NCBI RefSeq assembly: GCF_020531985.1
Contig: NZ_JAJAVQ010000006.1
Span: 1 to 64,000, forward strand
Direction of reading: 5' to 3'
Length of the DNA stretch: 64,000 nt
From: Rheinheimera aquimaris
Lineage (GTDB): Bacteria > Pseudomonadota > Gammaproteobacteria > Enterobacterales > Alteromonadaceae
How positions within the stretch are numbered: the stretch's first letter is position 1; each line of letters opens with the position of its first letter. The notes beneath the pieces are model-generated. The model was not told the DNA's origin. It ran no database searches and saw only the letters and a program-made list of their open reading frames with translations. A program made the position numbers and the translations under genes. This document shows positions 16,116 to 24,234 of this stretch, piece after piece.

Positions 16116-19109
16116 ATGGTTAAGCAGTCTCTGATACCGATCATCCTCGCAACCGTTTTAGTCGGTTGTAGTGGTGGTGATAAAGACGAACTGGATGGCA
16201 ATAGCAGAGGAAGTATCACAATCACCGGTGGTGAGTTAATCGCGGGCACCACACTGTCTGCATCGGTTAGTGATGCAGACGGCATAAGAAGCGACACCCT
16301 GGTTTACGCGTGGTCAACCGGGGCGACAGGTTCATCCTACACCATCACTGAAGCCGATGAAGGTTCTGTAATATCGGTGTCTGCCAGATATACGGATGAA
16401 GCCGGTTTCACAGAAGGTGTAGGCGCTTCGACGTCAATGATACTGCCAACTCTGGATGTGACAGCAACTGTGGTAAAAGGGCCGGTAAGCGGCGCGAATT
16501 GTGAAATATTTGCCATTACTGACACGGGCGCAGCGGTGATGCCGGCTCAGGCTTCGGCGATTTCCAGCAGTATGGGCAGTATCACTTTTACTGGGGTTCA
16601 TTTTGAAGGCGCGGGTTTAATCTCGTGTTCGGGCGGTACCTACAAAGATGAGTCAACCGGCCTGATGCTTGAAGCGCCAGCTTTACGGGCGGTGGTGAAT
16701 GTTGTTGAAGGAAGCGCAGACACGCCTGCACCATCTTATGTCGTGTCTCCTTTGACTGAAATGGCAGTACAGGCTGCGGGTTCAGATCTGGGCACCTTTG
16801 CAGACCATGCTGAAGCAATAAATGCCCGCTTTGGAATACGTTTTGACATTACTACTGTTTTACCGACTGAGGTAGGCGTTGTAGCTCTTGGTGCTGAAGG
16901 CGCAGTAAATGCTGATCGCTATGGCTCTGTATTAGCGCTTTTGTCGCAGCTCGACGCCGACAACGCTGACAAAAATATGGCGATGCTAATTGCCGAAATC
17001 GCTGCTGATTTAGCTGACGGTGCGTTTTCACAGGCCCTGTTAGATGCCTTTGAAACGGCCCAAACTAATTTACAAACTGTGTCAGTCGTTGCCAATGATG
17101 TAGATGTTTCTTTACTTGATATTATTGGCTCTGCGATTGGCTACAACAATACCCCTGTCGGTGCAATTATTGAAGGGATGTTGAGCGCAACCGTGCAACA
17201 TACTGCCACCGACCCGTTAACGGGTTCTGTTACTGTGATTGACCCGAACTTTGGCGAAGATGAAATTCTGGCTCAAACTGACGTGCTTCTCGACTATGGT
17301 ACCTTCAGTATCAGTGCTCAGGGCAATTGGTCATACACTGTAGATGTTAACAATGAAACGGTCGCAAACCTTGCGGTGGGCAACTCTGTTAATGACACGG
17401 TGACTATCACATCGATTGACGGAACAACTACCGAGATCGTCATTCGCATTGCAGCACTGACGCAGTTAGTAAAGATATCGGATACCGGTAATGACACTGG
17501 CGAAATTAGATTTACTGTTAATAACTTACGCCAGGGTAAGCTCAGTGCTGCGTTTTCTAAAGAAGAAACTTTGGGCAGCGATGGCAATGTTAAAGATGCC
17601 TACATTACACTGTATGGTTCTTCCGGTAGCTCAAGTGAGGCATTAATTGATTTGCGTATTCAAGGTACGCAAACGGACGGTAATGGTATTACCATCACCC
17701 CGCGTTTCTTGGTACGAAACACTGAGAGCGACTCTTATCCAGGCGTTATTGTTACTGCCCCCTTTGTTGAAGAGCAATTCTATACCGTTGAAATTGCCTG
17801 GGATCTGGATGCCGCCGAACAATTAACCCTTACTATTAACGATGAAGTTATTGGTGGCGGGGCATTTGCTACTGCGGCGGTAGTGGATCCCGATTTCACG
17901 GATATTAATCAGTGGTTCGCCGATGGCATTCAATCAATTCAATTCAGGTTGGGTGACAACGATAGAACGATACCTTTTGGATCTTTTTATGTAGACGATA
18001 TTGCTGTCTATTCCGATGTTGTTGGCACAACCAGCGTATTCGAAGATGATTTCGAAAGCTACGCAGAGGGCGATACTCTGGATGGTGACAACAGCCTTTA
18101 CAGCTTAGCAATCTATTCTGAGGTAGTGGTATTTGATGTTGAGGATGGCGCTAACGAGCCTACACCTGCGGCGTTCTTTGACTTAACTGCGTCTATGCCA
18201 AGCAATGCGACTCAAGCATTGACCGGAACCGTCAATGTTGTAGATCCGGATGAAGGTGAAGCTTTTATTGTGCCTGCCTCGTTCCGCAGCAGATTTGGCG
18301 CCTTCGCCATCCAGGAAGACGGTTCCTGGAGCTATTTGCTTGATACCACCAACGCTGTTATTGCTGCTCTGGTAAGCGGTGAGCGTGAAACAGATGCAAT
18401 CACAATTGGATCTGTCGATGGCACTACCGCTGAACTGGTGATTACCATTACCGGTGTTGGCGGGGACTCTGGTGGCGCCAATAATGTCGCGGTTATTATT
18501 GATACCGATCCAACTGATACCGGGGAGCTGCGTTATGCGCTTGGCGACAATGGCCCACTGGCACAAGGTCGAATTACCGTATCGGTTAAGCGTTTAGATG
18601 ATGAGTTAGGTGACGGTGATGCATTTATCACGCTATTCAACTCTGCAACCAATAACGATGGGGCGATTTTAGATCTGCGTATCAAAGACGATAGCTTTGA
18701 GGTTCGCAGCCCAAGTGGTGTAGATACCTCGGCGGCCACCGTATTGCTAGATGAATTTATGGATGTTGTCATCACCTGGGAATATCCCAATGGCAACTTA
18801 GAGGTTACACCATTGGTTACGGTTGAAGTCGATGGTGTCAGTTTTGTCGCTGAAGGCTTCACCCCAGCTAACAATGCTATCGGTGGTGTGACGCATGTGT
18901 CGTTCCGGTTTGGTGACAATAGTGGTGTACGAGCAGAGACAGGTAAATTTACTGTTGATGACTTAGTCATATACTCTGATACGGCCGGAGGTAGAGTCGT
19001 ATTTTCTGACGATTTTGAATCCTATGCACAGGGTGACTCCCTGGATACAGACAACCCAGTATCACCTTATAACTCAGCAACGTCTGAGGCTTTCGTAGCA
19101 ATTGAATAA
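16116..19109 (+). CDS. Large modular lipoprotein with two tandem VCBS-like + jelly-roll units
   Basis: This 997-residue lipoprotein has a lipobox LVGC with Cys18 and Ser at +2, predicting outer-membrane anchoring. Residues 33-110 look Ig-like and 113-340 hold a domain with two cysteines (129, 171). Two homologous modules follow: a VCBS-like strand-rich domain (355-447, with LTGSVTVIDPNFGE and WSYTVD) plus a beta-sandwich (450-675), then a second copy (686-781 with LTGTVNVVDPDEGE and WSYLLD, and 790-997). Both sandwiches end in DDFESYA-GD-LD-DN. No lyase motif is visible. It lies between two TonB receptors in the alginate locus, so surface capture of alginate, like a SusD or CBM partner, is likely but inferred. 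Confidence 0.75.
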   Translation: MVKQSLIPIILATVLVGCSGGDKDELDGNSRGSITITGGELIAGTTLSASVSDADGIRSDTLVYAWSTGATGSSYTITEADEGSVISVSARYTDEAGFTEGVGASTSMILPTLDVTATVVKGPVSGANCEIFAITDTGAAVMPAQASAISSSMGSITFTGVHFEGAGLISCSGGTYKDESTGLMLEAPALRAVVNVVEGSADTPAPSYVVSPLTEMAVQAAGSDLGTFADHAEAINARFGIRFDITTVLPTEVGVVALGAEGAVNADRYGSVLALLSQLDADNADKNMAMLIAEIAADLADGAFSQALLDAFETAQTNLQTVSVVANDVDVSLLDIIGSAIGYNNTPVGAIIEGMLSATVQHTATDPLTGSVTVIDPNFGEDEILAQTDVLLDYGTFSISAQGNWSYTVDVNNETVANLAVGNSVNDTVTITSIDGTTTEIVIRIAALTQLVKISDTGNDTGEIRFTVNNLRQGKLSAAFSKEETLGSDGNVKDAYITLYGSSGSSSEALIDLRIQGTQTDGNGITITPRFLVRNTESDSYPGVIVTAPFVEEQFYTVEIAWDLDAAEQLTLTINDEVIGGGAFATAAVVDPDFTDINQWFADGIQSIQFRLGDNDRTIPFGSFYVDDIAVYSDVVGTTSVFEDDFESYAEGDTLDGDNSLYSLAIYSEVVVFDVEDGANEPTPAAFFDLTASMPSNATQALTGTVNVVDPDEGEAFIVPASFRSRFGAFAIQEDGSWSYLLDTTNAVIAALVSGERETDAITIGSVDGTTAELVITITGVGGDSGGANNVAVIIDTDPTDTGELRYALGDNGPLAQGRITVSVKRLDDELGDGDAFITLFNSATNNDGAILDLRIKDDSFEVRSPSGVDTSAATVLLDEFMDVVITWEYPNGNLEVTPLVTVEVDGVSFVAEGFTPANNAIGGVTHVSFRFGDNSGVRAETGKFTVDDLVIYSDTAGGRVVFSDDFESYAQGDSLDTDNPVSPYNSATSEAFVAIE

Positions 19110-19712
19110 CACCATATATCCTCTGTTGAGTGATCGCTAAGACATAAAAGGAGTATATGTAAGAGGACGGCGGGAGTGAACCCGCGTCCTACTTGCATCT
19201 CACTTCGTCCATCACTTCATTTCCCACTAGTATGAATAATAGATGCTGGTGTGCATCTGGCTTTATGGTGAGATTGGTCTCACTTTCTGCATGAATAAAG
19301 GTGACCAGTTTAAAATAATTGGTTGGCCAATTAACTTTCTTGTTGGATGCGGATTTCACTTTTCAACTTACCTGCCTTTGAAAGCTCTTATGAGCCCACT
19401 CACCGTAATAGCTTCTTAAGATACTCAGAACAGTTATTAAAATTATTATAAAACAATGCAGTATGTTTTCTTTTTGTTTTTTCAATCTTGATGCTGGTTT
19501 TTTCTTCTTATTGGTAATAGTAATTTGTCAGCCAAAAAGTTAACCTGTGGGTTGACCAGTAGCTTAACTGGGTGTAAACATAAAGCAATATAATAAAACT
19601 GCCGGTAGTTGTTCTTTGCAGAATATTGGCATTCAGGCTCGGGGAGGGAAATTTGAGGTCGCAGTTTTGGCCTCAAATTTAATTTGTGTTTAATTTCAGA
19701 CGGGGAATAAGG
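19110..19712. promoter_or_regulatory. Intergenic region upstream of second TonB receptor: operator-like repeats and 5' hairpin
   Basis: No gene is evident in this 603-bp gap. It contains a 7-bp-arm inverted repeat TAATTGG-TTGG-CCAATTA (19316-19333), an ATTGGTAA half-site (19510-19517), and a perfect 10-bp stem AAATTTGAGG/CCTCAAATTT (19649-19658 with 19671-19680) that ends 32 bases before the receptor ATG and so should lie in the 5' leader. The first two fit the regulatory motif shared across the alginate locus. Confidence 0.5.
19164..19190 (+). terminator. GC-rich hairpin after the modular lipoprotein gene
   Basis: AGGAC-G-GCGGG pairs with CCCGC-GTCCT around a 6-base loop, giving a 10-bp stem with one bulge, 55 bases after the lipoprotein stop codon. 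There is no U run, so it may be a transcript-stabilising or rho-assisted 3' end rather than a classical intrinsic terminator. Confidence 0.45.
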
Positions 19713-22649
19713 ATGAGGCACACACTATCAAAAATAAGCTTGGCAATACTATCTACAACGGCGCTGAGTATCGCGTCCACAGCTAAAGCCCAACAGTCAG
19801 ACATAGAACCGGACGACATCGAAATCATTGAGGTGTCGGGGATCAGAAGCTCTTTAACAAATGCGTTGGCAGAAAAACGCTATGCGGCCAGCTTAGTTGA
19901 AGTTATTCAAGCAGAAGATATCGGTAAGCTACCCGATCAAAATCTGGCAGAAGTACTTGAAAATATTACTGGTATCCAGATTACGCGCTCAGCGGGGGTT
20001 GGTACTGGAGTACAAATTCGCGGTACTGATGCAAACCGTACTGAAATTAATGGTGTATCTACGGTGGGGTCGGGAGCAGGTCGCAGTGGTATTGACTTTG
20101 AAGATGTTTCTGCATCGATTATTGCGGGTGTAGAAGTAACAAAGGCGCCACAAGCAAAAACGATTGAAGGCTCTGTAGGCGGTACAATTAACTTGAGAAC
20201 CATTCGCCCCCTTGAGTTAAATGAAACGCTGGCAGCATTCAGAGTTCAAGGTGAAGACAGCAGTTTATCCACCGATGGCGTAAAGCCGCGCTTGTCAGGA
20301 ACCTTTGGTGATAATTGGGAAAATGACTTTGGTAAGTTTGGTGTTGTCGTTAGTGGGAGCTACGCTGAACAAGATGTCACAGCATTTCGCCCTAGAGCTG
20401 ACCGTGACAATCTGGTGCGTTCTGACAGTGGTTTAGCCAGCGCACAAAGTTTCCATTATCTGCCCATTCAGTTTCTAATCCAAGATTACGATAATTTCGA
20501 ATATGAGACGAAGAATTTTGCTGGTTCTTTTGAGTGGGCACCAAACAGCAACAACAAATTTTGGTTTGATGCGATTATAAATGATCAGGATCGCCGGGAG
20601 GAGAGTTCCAGGGTTCAAGCGTCGGGGGTGAGTGATCTTATTGGTGTATCGGTTCCCACTGAATTTGAAACAATTAATTTTGGCTCTTTAGATGGTGTCG
20701 ATCTTGGTAGCATCCAAGCCGCGCTTAAAGGCATCATTCCGGTTCAGTCTGACGGTTCAGACGGCAATTTACGCATGTCCAGTGACACCAGTTCCCGGTC
20801 CACCAAGAGCAAAATATTCCGGCTAGGTGGCGAACACCAGGGGGATAATTTTAGAATAAGCGCCGAGATATCCTCATCTACATCTGATTCTTCGACCCCC
20901 AGAATTGATACCACACTTAACTTTGTCAATCCCAATGCGGCAATTGGTTCTGCTAACGACAACGGTGTACCGTTTGAGTATGATTTAAGTGGTGGTGCCC
21001 TGGCCTTCGGGATTGCATTTGGCGCAGCGAATGCGCCTGCACCGGCTGATTTGCTCGACCCGGGCAACTACAGGTTGCAAGCGGTAGCACTAGCAAATAC
21101 TATCAACGAAAATACCGAAGATGCTGCGCGTATTGATTTTAGCTACGATTTGAATATGTCAATTTTTACGACGCTTGACGCAGGCTACCGTTATAACAAA
21201 ACGTCCAGTGTGTCCAACGTAGTGGGCTCAAATCTCAGTTTGTCTACTATGGCGGATTCTCCCAGTGGCGATATGTTTGCTGATATCCTGACAGCCGGGC
21301 CGGATAACTTTAATGCTGCAGATGGCAGAACGCTTTATATTAAAGATTTTCTGCTGGTGGATCCGGCGCTGGTAGGCTCTGATCCTGATCGGGTATTTAC
21401 TGCATTGGCTGACGCAATTACTGCCCATGGCGGTTCAAAGCCACTGAATACACCAACGTCATCGGTTGCAGCTTTTTATGATATCAGTGAGTCAACCAAC
21501 GCATTGTATGCTCAGGCAAATTTTGAAACGGGCATTTTCCGCGGTAATCTTGGTGTGCGCTATATACAAACCGATCTGGATTCAACTGGCAACCGCAGCG
21601 TTAACGGAGACGTTGTCGCAGAAACCACCTCAAGTGATTACAGTTTTGTGTTGCCGCGGATTAACCTGGCCGCCGATGTAACCGACGATGTGGTGCTGCG
21701 CGCAGCTTATGGTAAGGATATTCGCCGTCCGAATTTTAGCGACCTTTCAAGTTCTTACACATTCAGCACCAGCCCCAATCCGCCGGTAGCCGGTGGTAAC
21801 CCTTACTTAAAACCCGAAGTGGTCACCTCTTTTGATATTTCTGCCGATTGGTATTTTGCTGAGGCCGCAGTTGTCAGTATCGGGTATTTCCACAAGACAC
21901 GTAAGGATGTACACGTAGGGCAACAAGACGATCCTTATTCAGAGCCTGTCACAGGGTATCGTGACATTGTTGGTCCGGTGTGCGAGCAAGGCGGTATCTG
22001 GAATCCTATTGCGCTGATCAACGTGTTTGGTCCGGTGAGCTCTGACGTCGGTGTTTGTGTACCATTCTCCAGTATCATTAATGACACTAAAGACACCACG
22101 CAAAAAGGCATTGAAATGGCATTCCAGTATGACCTTTCAGCTTTTGAAGACGAGCTGGGCTGGGCATCTGGTTTTGGTGTGGTGGCAAACTATACCATTC
22201 AGGAGTTCTCTGGTGGTGAGGCGGTTAATACCTCGGCCAGTCGTCCTAGTCAGGTCTTTGCTGCGTCAACAGGTGGTACAGGCTCACTGGAGGTTACTGC
22301 GGTACAGGGCTTACTTAATTTATCTGAAAATGCCTACAACTTTACCTTGTATTACGAAAAATTTGGCTTGTCTGCCCGGATGCGTTACACCTGGCGTGAA
22401 GGGTTTCGCTCAAACGATTTTGGCAGCACATCAAGTTATCCCTGGGGCTTCCCTGTTGTACAGGAAGACAGAGGTCAGCTCAATGCCAGTATCAGTTATG
22501 ACGTAAACGAGCAGCTCAATATTGGCATTGAAGCCGTTAACCTGACGGAATCTGAGGTTACTCAATCTTGTGTTAATGAAGGCGCACTGCTTTGCTTCCA
22601 GGGCTTAACAGACCGTCGGATAACCTTTGGCGCCAGCTACAGGTTCTAA
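19713..22649 (+). CDS. TonB-dependent receptor (second receptor of the alginate locus)
   Basis: The 978-residue receptor has a signal peptide (cleavage near AKA-QQSD), a plug with EIIEVSGIRSSL and DQNLAEVLENITGIQITR (about 60-85), and a C-terminal barrel ending in FGASYRF. The motifs VEVTKAPQAK and GTINLRTIRPLEL place it in the same Xanthomonas/Caulobacter-type family as the first receptor, but the two are clearly divergent in the barrel. The frame opens at a GTG at 19686; the ATG at 19713, after GGGGAA, gives the expected start. The context suggests uptake of a different alginate fraction (for example other length or M/G composition), which is inference. Confidence 0.87.
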   Translation: MRHTLSKISLAILSTTALSIASTAKAQQSDIEPDDIEIIEVSGIRSSLTNALAEKRYAASLVEVIQAEDIGKLPDQNLAEVLENITGIQITRSAGVGTGVQIRGTDANRTEINGVSTVGSGAGRSGIDFEDVSASIIAGVEVTKAPQAKTIEGSVGGTINLRTIRPLELNETLAAFRVQGEDSSLSTDGVKPRLSGTFGDNWENDFGKFGVVVSGSYAEQDVTAFRPRADRDNLVRSDSGLASAQSFHYLPIQFLIQDYDNFEYETKNFAGSFEWAPNSNNKFWFDAIINDQDRREESSRVQASGVSDLIGVSVPTEFETINFGSLDGVDLGSIQAALKGIIPVQSDGSDGNLRMSSDTSSRSTKSKIFRLGGEHQGDNFRISAEISSSTSDSSTPRIDTTLNFVNPNAAIGSANDNGVPFEYDLSGGALAFGIAFGAANAPAPADLLDPGNYRLQAVALANTINENTEDAARIDFSYDLNMSIFTTLDAGYRYNKTSSVSNVVGSNLSLSTMADSPSGDMFADILTAGPDNFNAADGRTLYIKDFLLVDPALVGSDPDRVFTALADAITAHGGSKPLNTPTSSVAAFYDISESTNALYAQANFETGIFRGNLGVRYIQTDLDSTGNRSVNGDVVAETTSSDYSFVLPRINLAADVTDDVVLRAAYGKDIRRPNFSDLSSSYTFSTSPNPPVAGGNPYLKPEVVTSFDISADWYFAEAAVVSIGYFHKTRKDVHVGQQDDPYSEPVTGYRDIVGPVCEQGGIWNPIALINVFGPVSSDVGVCVPFSSIINDTKDTTQKGIEMAFQYDLSAFEDELGWASGFGVVANYTIQEFSGGEAVNTSASRPSQVFAASTGGTGSLEVTAVQGLLNLSENAYNFTLYYEKFGLSARMRYTWREGFRSNDFGSTSSYPWGFPVVQEDRGQLNASISYDVNEQLNIGIEAVNLTESEVTQSCVNEGALLCFQGLTDRRITFGASYRF

Positions 22650-22720
22650 TGCTAATGGCCAGGGGCTGGTTGTCTAAGATAACCGGTCCTGGCAATCACA
22701 AAGTAAAAGCAATTGTTGAA

Positions 22721-22745
22721 GCAAGCCTGATGGCTTGCTCTTTTT
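22721..22745 (+). terminator. Rho-independent terminator of the second TonB receptor gene
   Basis: GCAAGCC-TGAT-GGCTTGC (22721-22738) is followed by TCTTTTT. The perfect 7-bp stem (8 with the flanking A/T) plus U run is a classical intrinsic terminator about 70 bases after the stop codon. Confidence 0.85.
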
Positions 22746-22764
22746 GCATGTGGCAAGATAAAAA

Positions 22765-22789
22765 AACAGGCTCTGTGTCAGAGCCTGTT
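22765..22789 (-). terminator. Rho-independent terminator of the GntR gene
   Basis: AACAGGCTCTG-TGT-CAGAGCCTGTT is a perfect 11-bp hairpin flanked on the plus strand by a run of A, which becomes a U run on the minus strand. It lies about 50 bases beyond the stop of the convergent gntR-type gene. Confidence 0.85.
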
Positions 22790-22840
22790 GTCAGGTATAT
22801 AAAGCAGTTCCAGATGCGGAATGATTTACGTAGACCGTTG

Positions 22841-23581
22841 TTACTTATTCAGGTGGGAAATAGAATACAAACCCCGGGTCTCATCCGTTTTACGTTTGAT
22901 CTCCTCTAACGCTTTCGCTTCGCTGGCCTCGAACAAGGCGTTGATAAGACGGTTAAAGTGATTGTGCATGGCTTTTCTTGCCGCTGATGAGTCACGTTTG
23001 GCAATAGCGTCATAAATGGCGGTATGCTCTTTGATGCGTTGCTCAATACCATGCGAGCATACATCTTTATAAGCGGCAATCACTTGCGGCTCATTACGTC
23101 TGATTTTCCAAAGGTTATTAATAGACATAACAATGGCATTATTACGCGTTGCTCTGGAAATGATCTCGTGGAATCTTTGATCGGCCTCATCTGCCTTATC
23201 TGCCTTTTCTGCTGACGACATCTCATCCAGCGCCTGCTTGAGGGCTGAAAGCTCTGATTCCCGGATGGTTGCTGCGGCCAACGCTGCTGCTTCTGCTTCT
23301 ACTAATGCCCTGGCCTGGGTAAGTTCAAATGCGCTGATGGACTTAAATGAAGGGTCTGAACCAGCAAAATCAGTGACATATACGCCTGAGCCCGTTTTTA
23401 CTTCCACTCTCTCTCTGACTTCCAGTGCAATAATAGCTTCGCGTATGGTTGGACGGCTTACATCATAAGCCTCGGCAAGCTCTCGTTCAGCTGGAAGGCG
23501 GCTTCCTGCAGGATAAACCCCTTTGTCTATTAAAGCTTCTAACTTTTCAACAACTGTCCAGAAACGTCTGCGTTTCTTCAT
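22841..23581 (-). CDS. GntR/FadR-family transcriptional regulator of the alginate locus
   Basis: This 246-residue regulator has an N-terminal winged helix-turn-helix (SRLPAERELAEAYDVSRPTIREAI) and an all-helical C-terminal FCD ligand-binding domain, the FadR subfamily layout. The ATG at 23581 is preceded by AGGGA at good spacing; an in-frame ATG at 23608 would add nine residues. It is the only DNA-binding regulator in the alginate locus, and family relatives in uronate loci respond to KDG-type or related pathway intermediates. It most likely binds the ATTGGTAA-type sites found around its own promoter and upstream of the operon and both receptors. Ligand and target assignment are inferred. Confidence 0.88.
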   Translation of the reverse strand: MKKRRRFWTVVEKLEALIDKGVYPAGSRLPAERELAEAYDVSRPTIREAIIALEVRERVEVKTGSGVYVTDFAGSDPSFKSISAFELTQARALVEAEAAALAAATIRESELSALKQALDEMSSAEKADKADEADQRFHEIISRATRNNAIVMSINNLWKIRRNEPQVIAAYKDVCSHGIEQRIKEHTAIYDAIAKRDSSAARKAMHNHFNRLINALFEASEAKALEEIKRKTDETRGLYSISHLNK

Positions 23582-23582
23582 G

Positions 23583-23880
23583 ATTGGTATCCCTTTAAGT
23601 CTTGCCATTGGTAAAACATGTACTTGTGCCGATTGTAGCCCGAACCTATAGAACTGTGCAAAAGACCGGTATCTTGTTTAGCTATGATAACGCTCAATAT
23701 TGAAAAGTTCTAATTGGTAATTAATTTAAACCTTAATTGGTAAGATACAATTGATTTAGTTGGTTTTCAAATTGGTTTTTTTAGGAAAGTAAGGTATTTA
23801 TCGATTAATGAAAACTTTAGGGAGGCCATAACTCTTACTGCTGGAGATTCGATGGATACCGTGTTTGGTCACCGTTGGTA
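23583..23880. promoter_or_regulatory. gntR upstream region with phased ATTGGTA(A) repeats
   Basis: The gap between gntR and the tRNA holds repeated half-sites: ATTGGTA at 23583 and 23607 (24 bp apart), TAATTGGTAA at 23711-23720 and again at 23734-23743 (23 bp apart), TTGGTTTT twice near 23760-23780, and TTGGTAA near 23875. Spacing of two helical turns suggests cooperative binding on one DNA face and autoregulation. From 23881 to 23990 I see nothing else convincing. Confidence 0.5.
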
Positions 23881-23990
23881 AATTGTAAGCATAATACCGA
23901 TAGCGAGGGGAGGGAGCTAGATGCTGAGTCTGTTTAATTTTTTAAAGCTATTGCTTAACAAAGCACTTTTATTTCATATGGTTAATAAAC

Positions 23991-24019
23991 AAAAAAGCCG
24001 CTCAATGAGCGGCTTTTTT
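23991..24019. terminator. Bidirectional rho-independent terminator downstream of tRNA-Val
   Basis: AAAAAAGCCGCTC and GAGCGGCTTTTTT are perfectly complementary with a 3-base loop. A run on one side and T run on the other make it functional on both strands. It lies 12 bases from the 3' end of the tRNA gene and should end that transcript. Confidence 0.9.
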
Positions 24020-24030
24020 GTTGGAATTTT

Positions 24031-24107
24031 TGGTGCGTCCTAGTGGACTCGAACCACCGACCCCCACCATGTCAAGGTGGTGCTCTAACCAGCTGAGCTA
24101 AGGACGC
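24031..24107 (-). tRNA. tRNA-Val (anticodon GAC)
   Basis: The minus strand reads a complete 77-base cloverleaf with 3' CCA encoded. The acceptor pairs GCGTCCT with AGGACGC, the D arm contains AGCTCAGCTGGTTAGAGC, the anticodon stem/loop is CCACC-TTGACAT-GGTGG with GAC in the loop, and the T arm contains GGTTCGAGTCC. The sequence is almost identical to enterobacterial tRNA-Val(GAC), which reads GUC and GUU. Confidence 0.97.
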
Positions 24108-24144
24108 ACACTTTGGTTGTAGCGCAGTAGCGACAACGGCGGCT

Positions 24145-24173
24145 ATGTTATTGTGCAGATGCCACCTTGGCAA
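24145..24173 (-). promoter_or_regulatory. Probable sigma-70 promoter of tRNA-Val
   Basis: On the minus strand TTGCCA (24173-24168) and TAACAT (24150-24145) are separated by exactly 17 bases. The -10 ends 38 bases upstream of the mature tRNA. The match is 5/6 for the -35 and 4/6 for the -10. Confidence 0.55.
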
Positions 24174-24234
24174 GTGTTTTTACTGCTAAAACGCGAGTTT
24201 GCTGCATTTTTAGCCGTAAAAACGTAGCAGGGTG

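Noticed and set aside
18533-18970. 145-codon open frame on the minus strand
   Set aside because: It is the antisense shadow of the repetitive modular lipoprotein gene; its Ser/Thr/Pro-rich composition is what antisense of such sequence gives.
16116-19109. Repetitive DNA that could suggest a CRISPR or satellite array
   Set aside because: The repetition is two diverged copies of a protein module of about 320 residues in one open frame, not short identical repeats with spacers. No CRISPR array was seen in the window.
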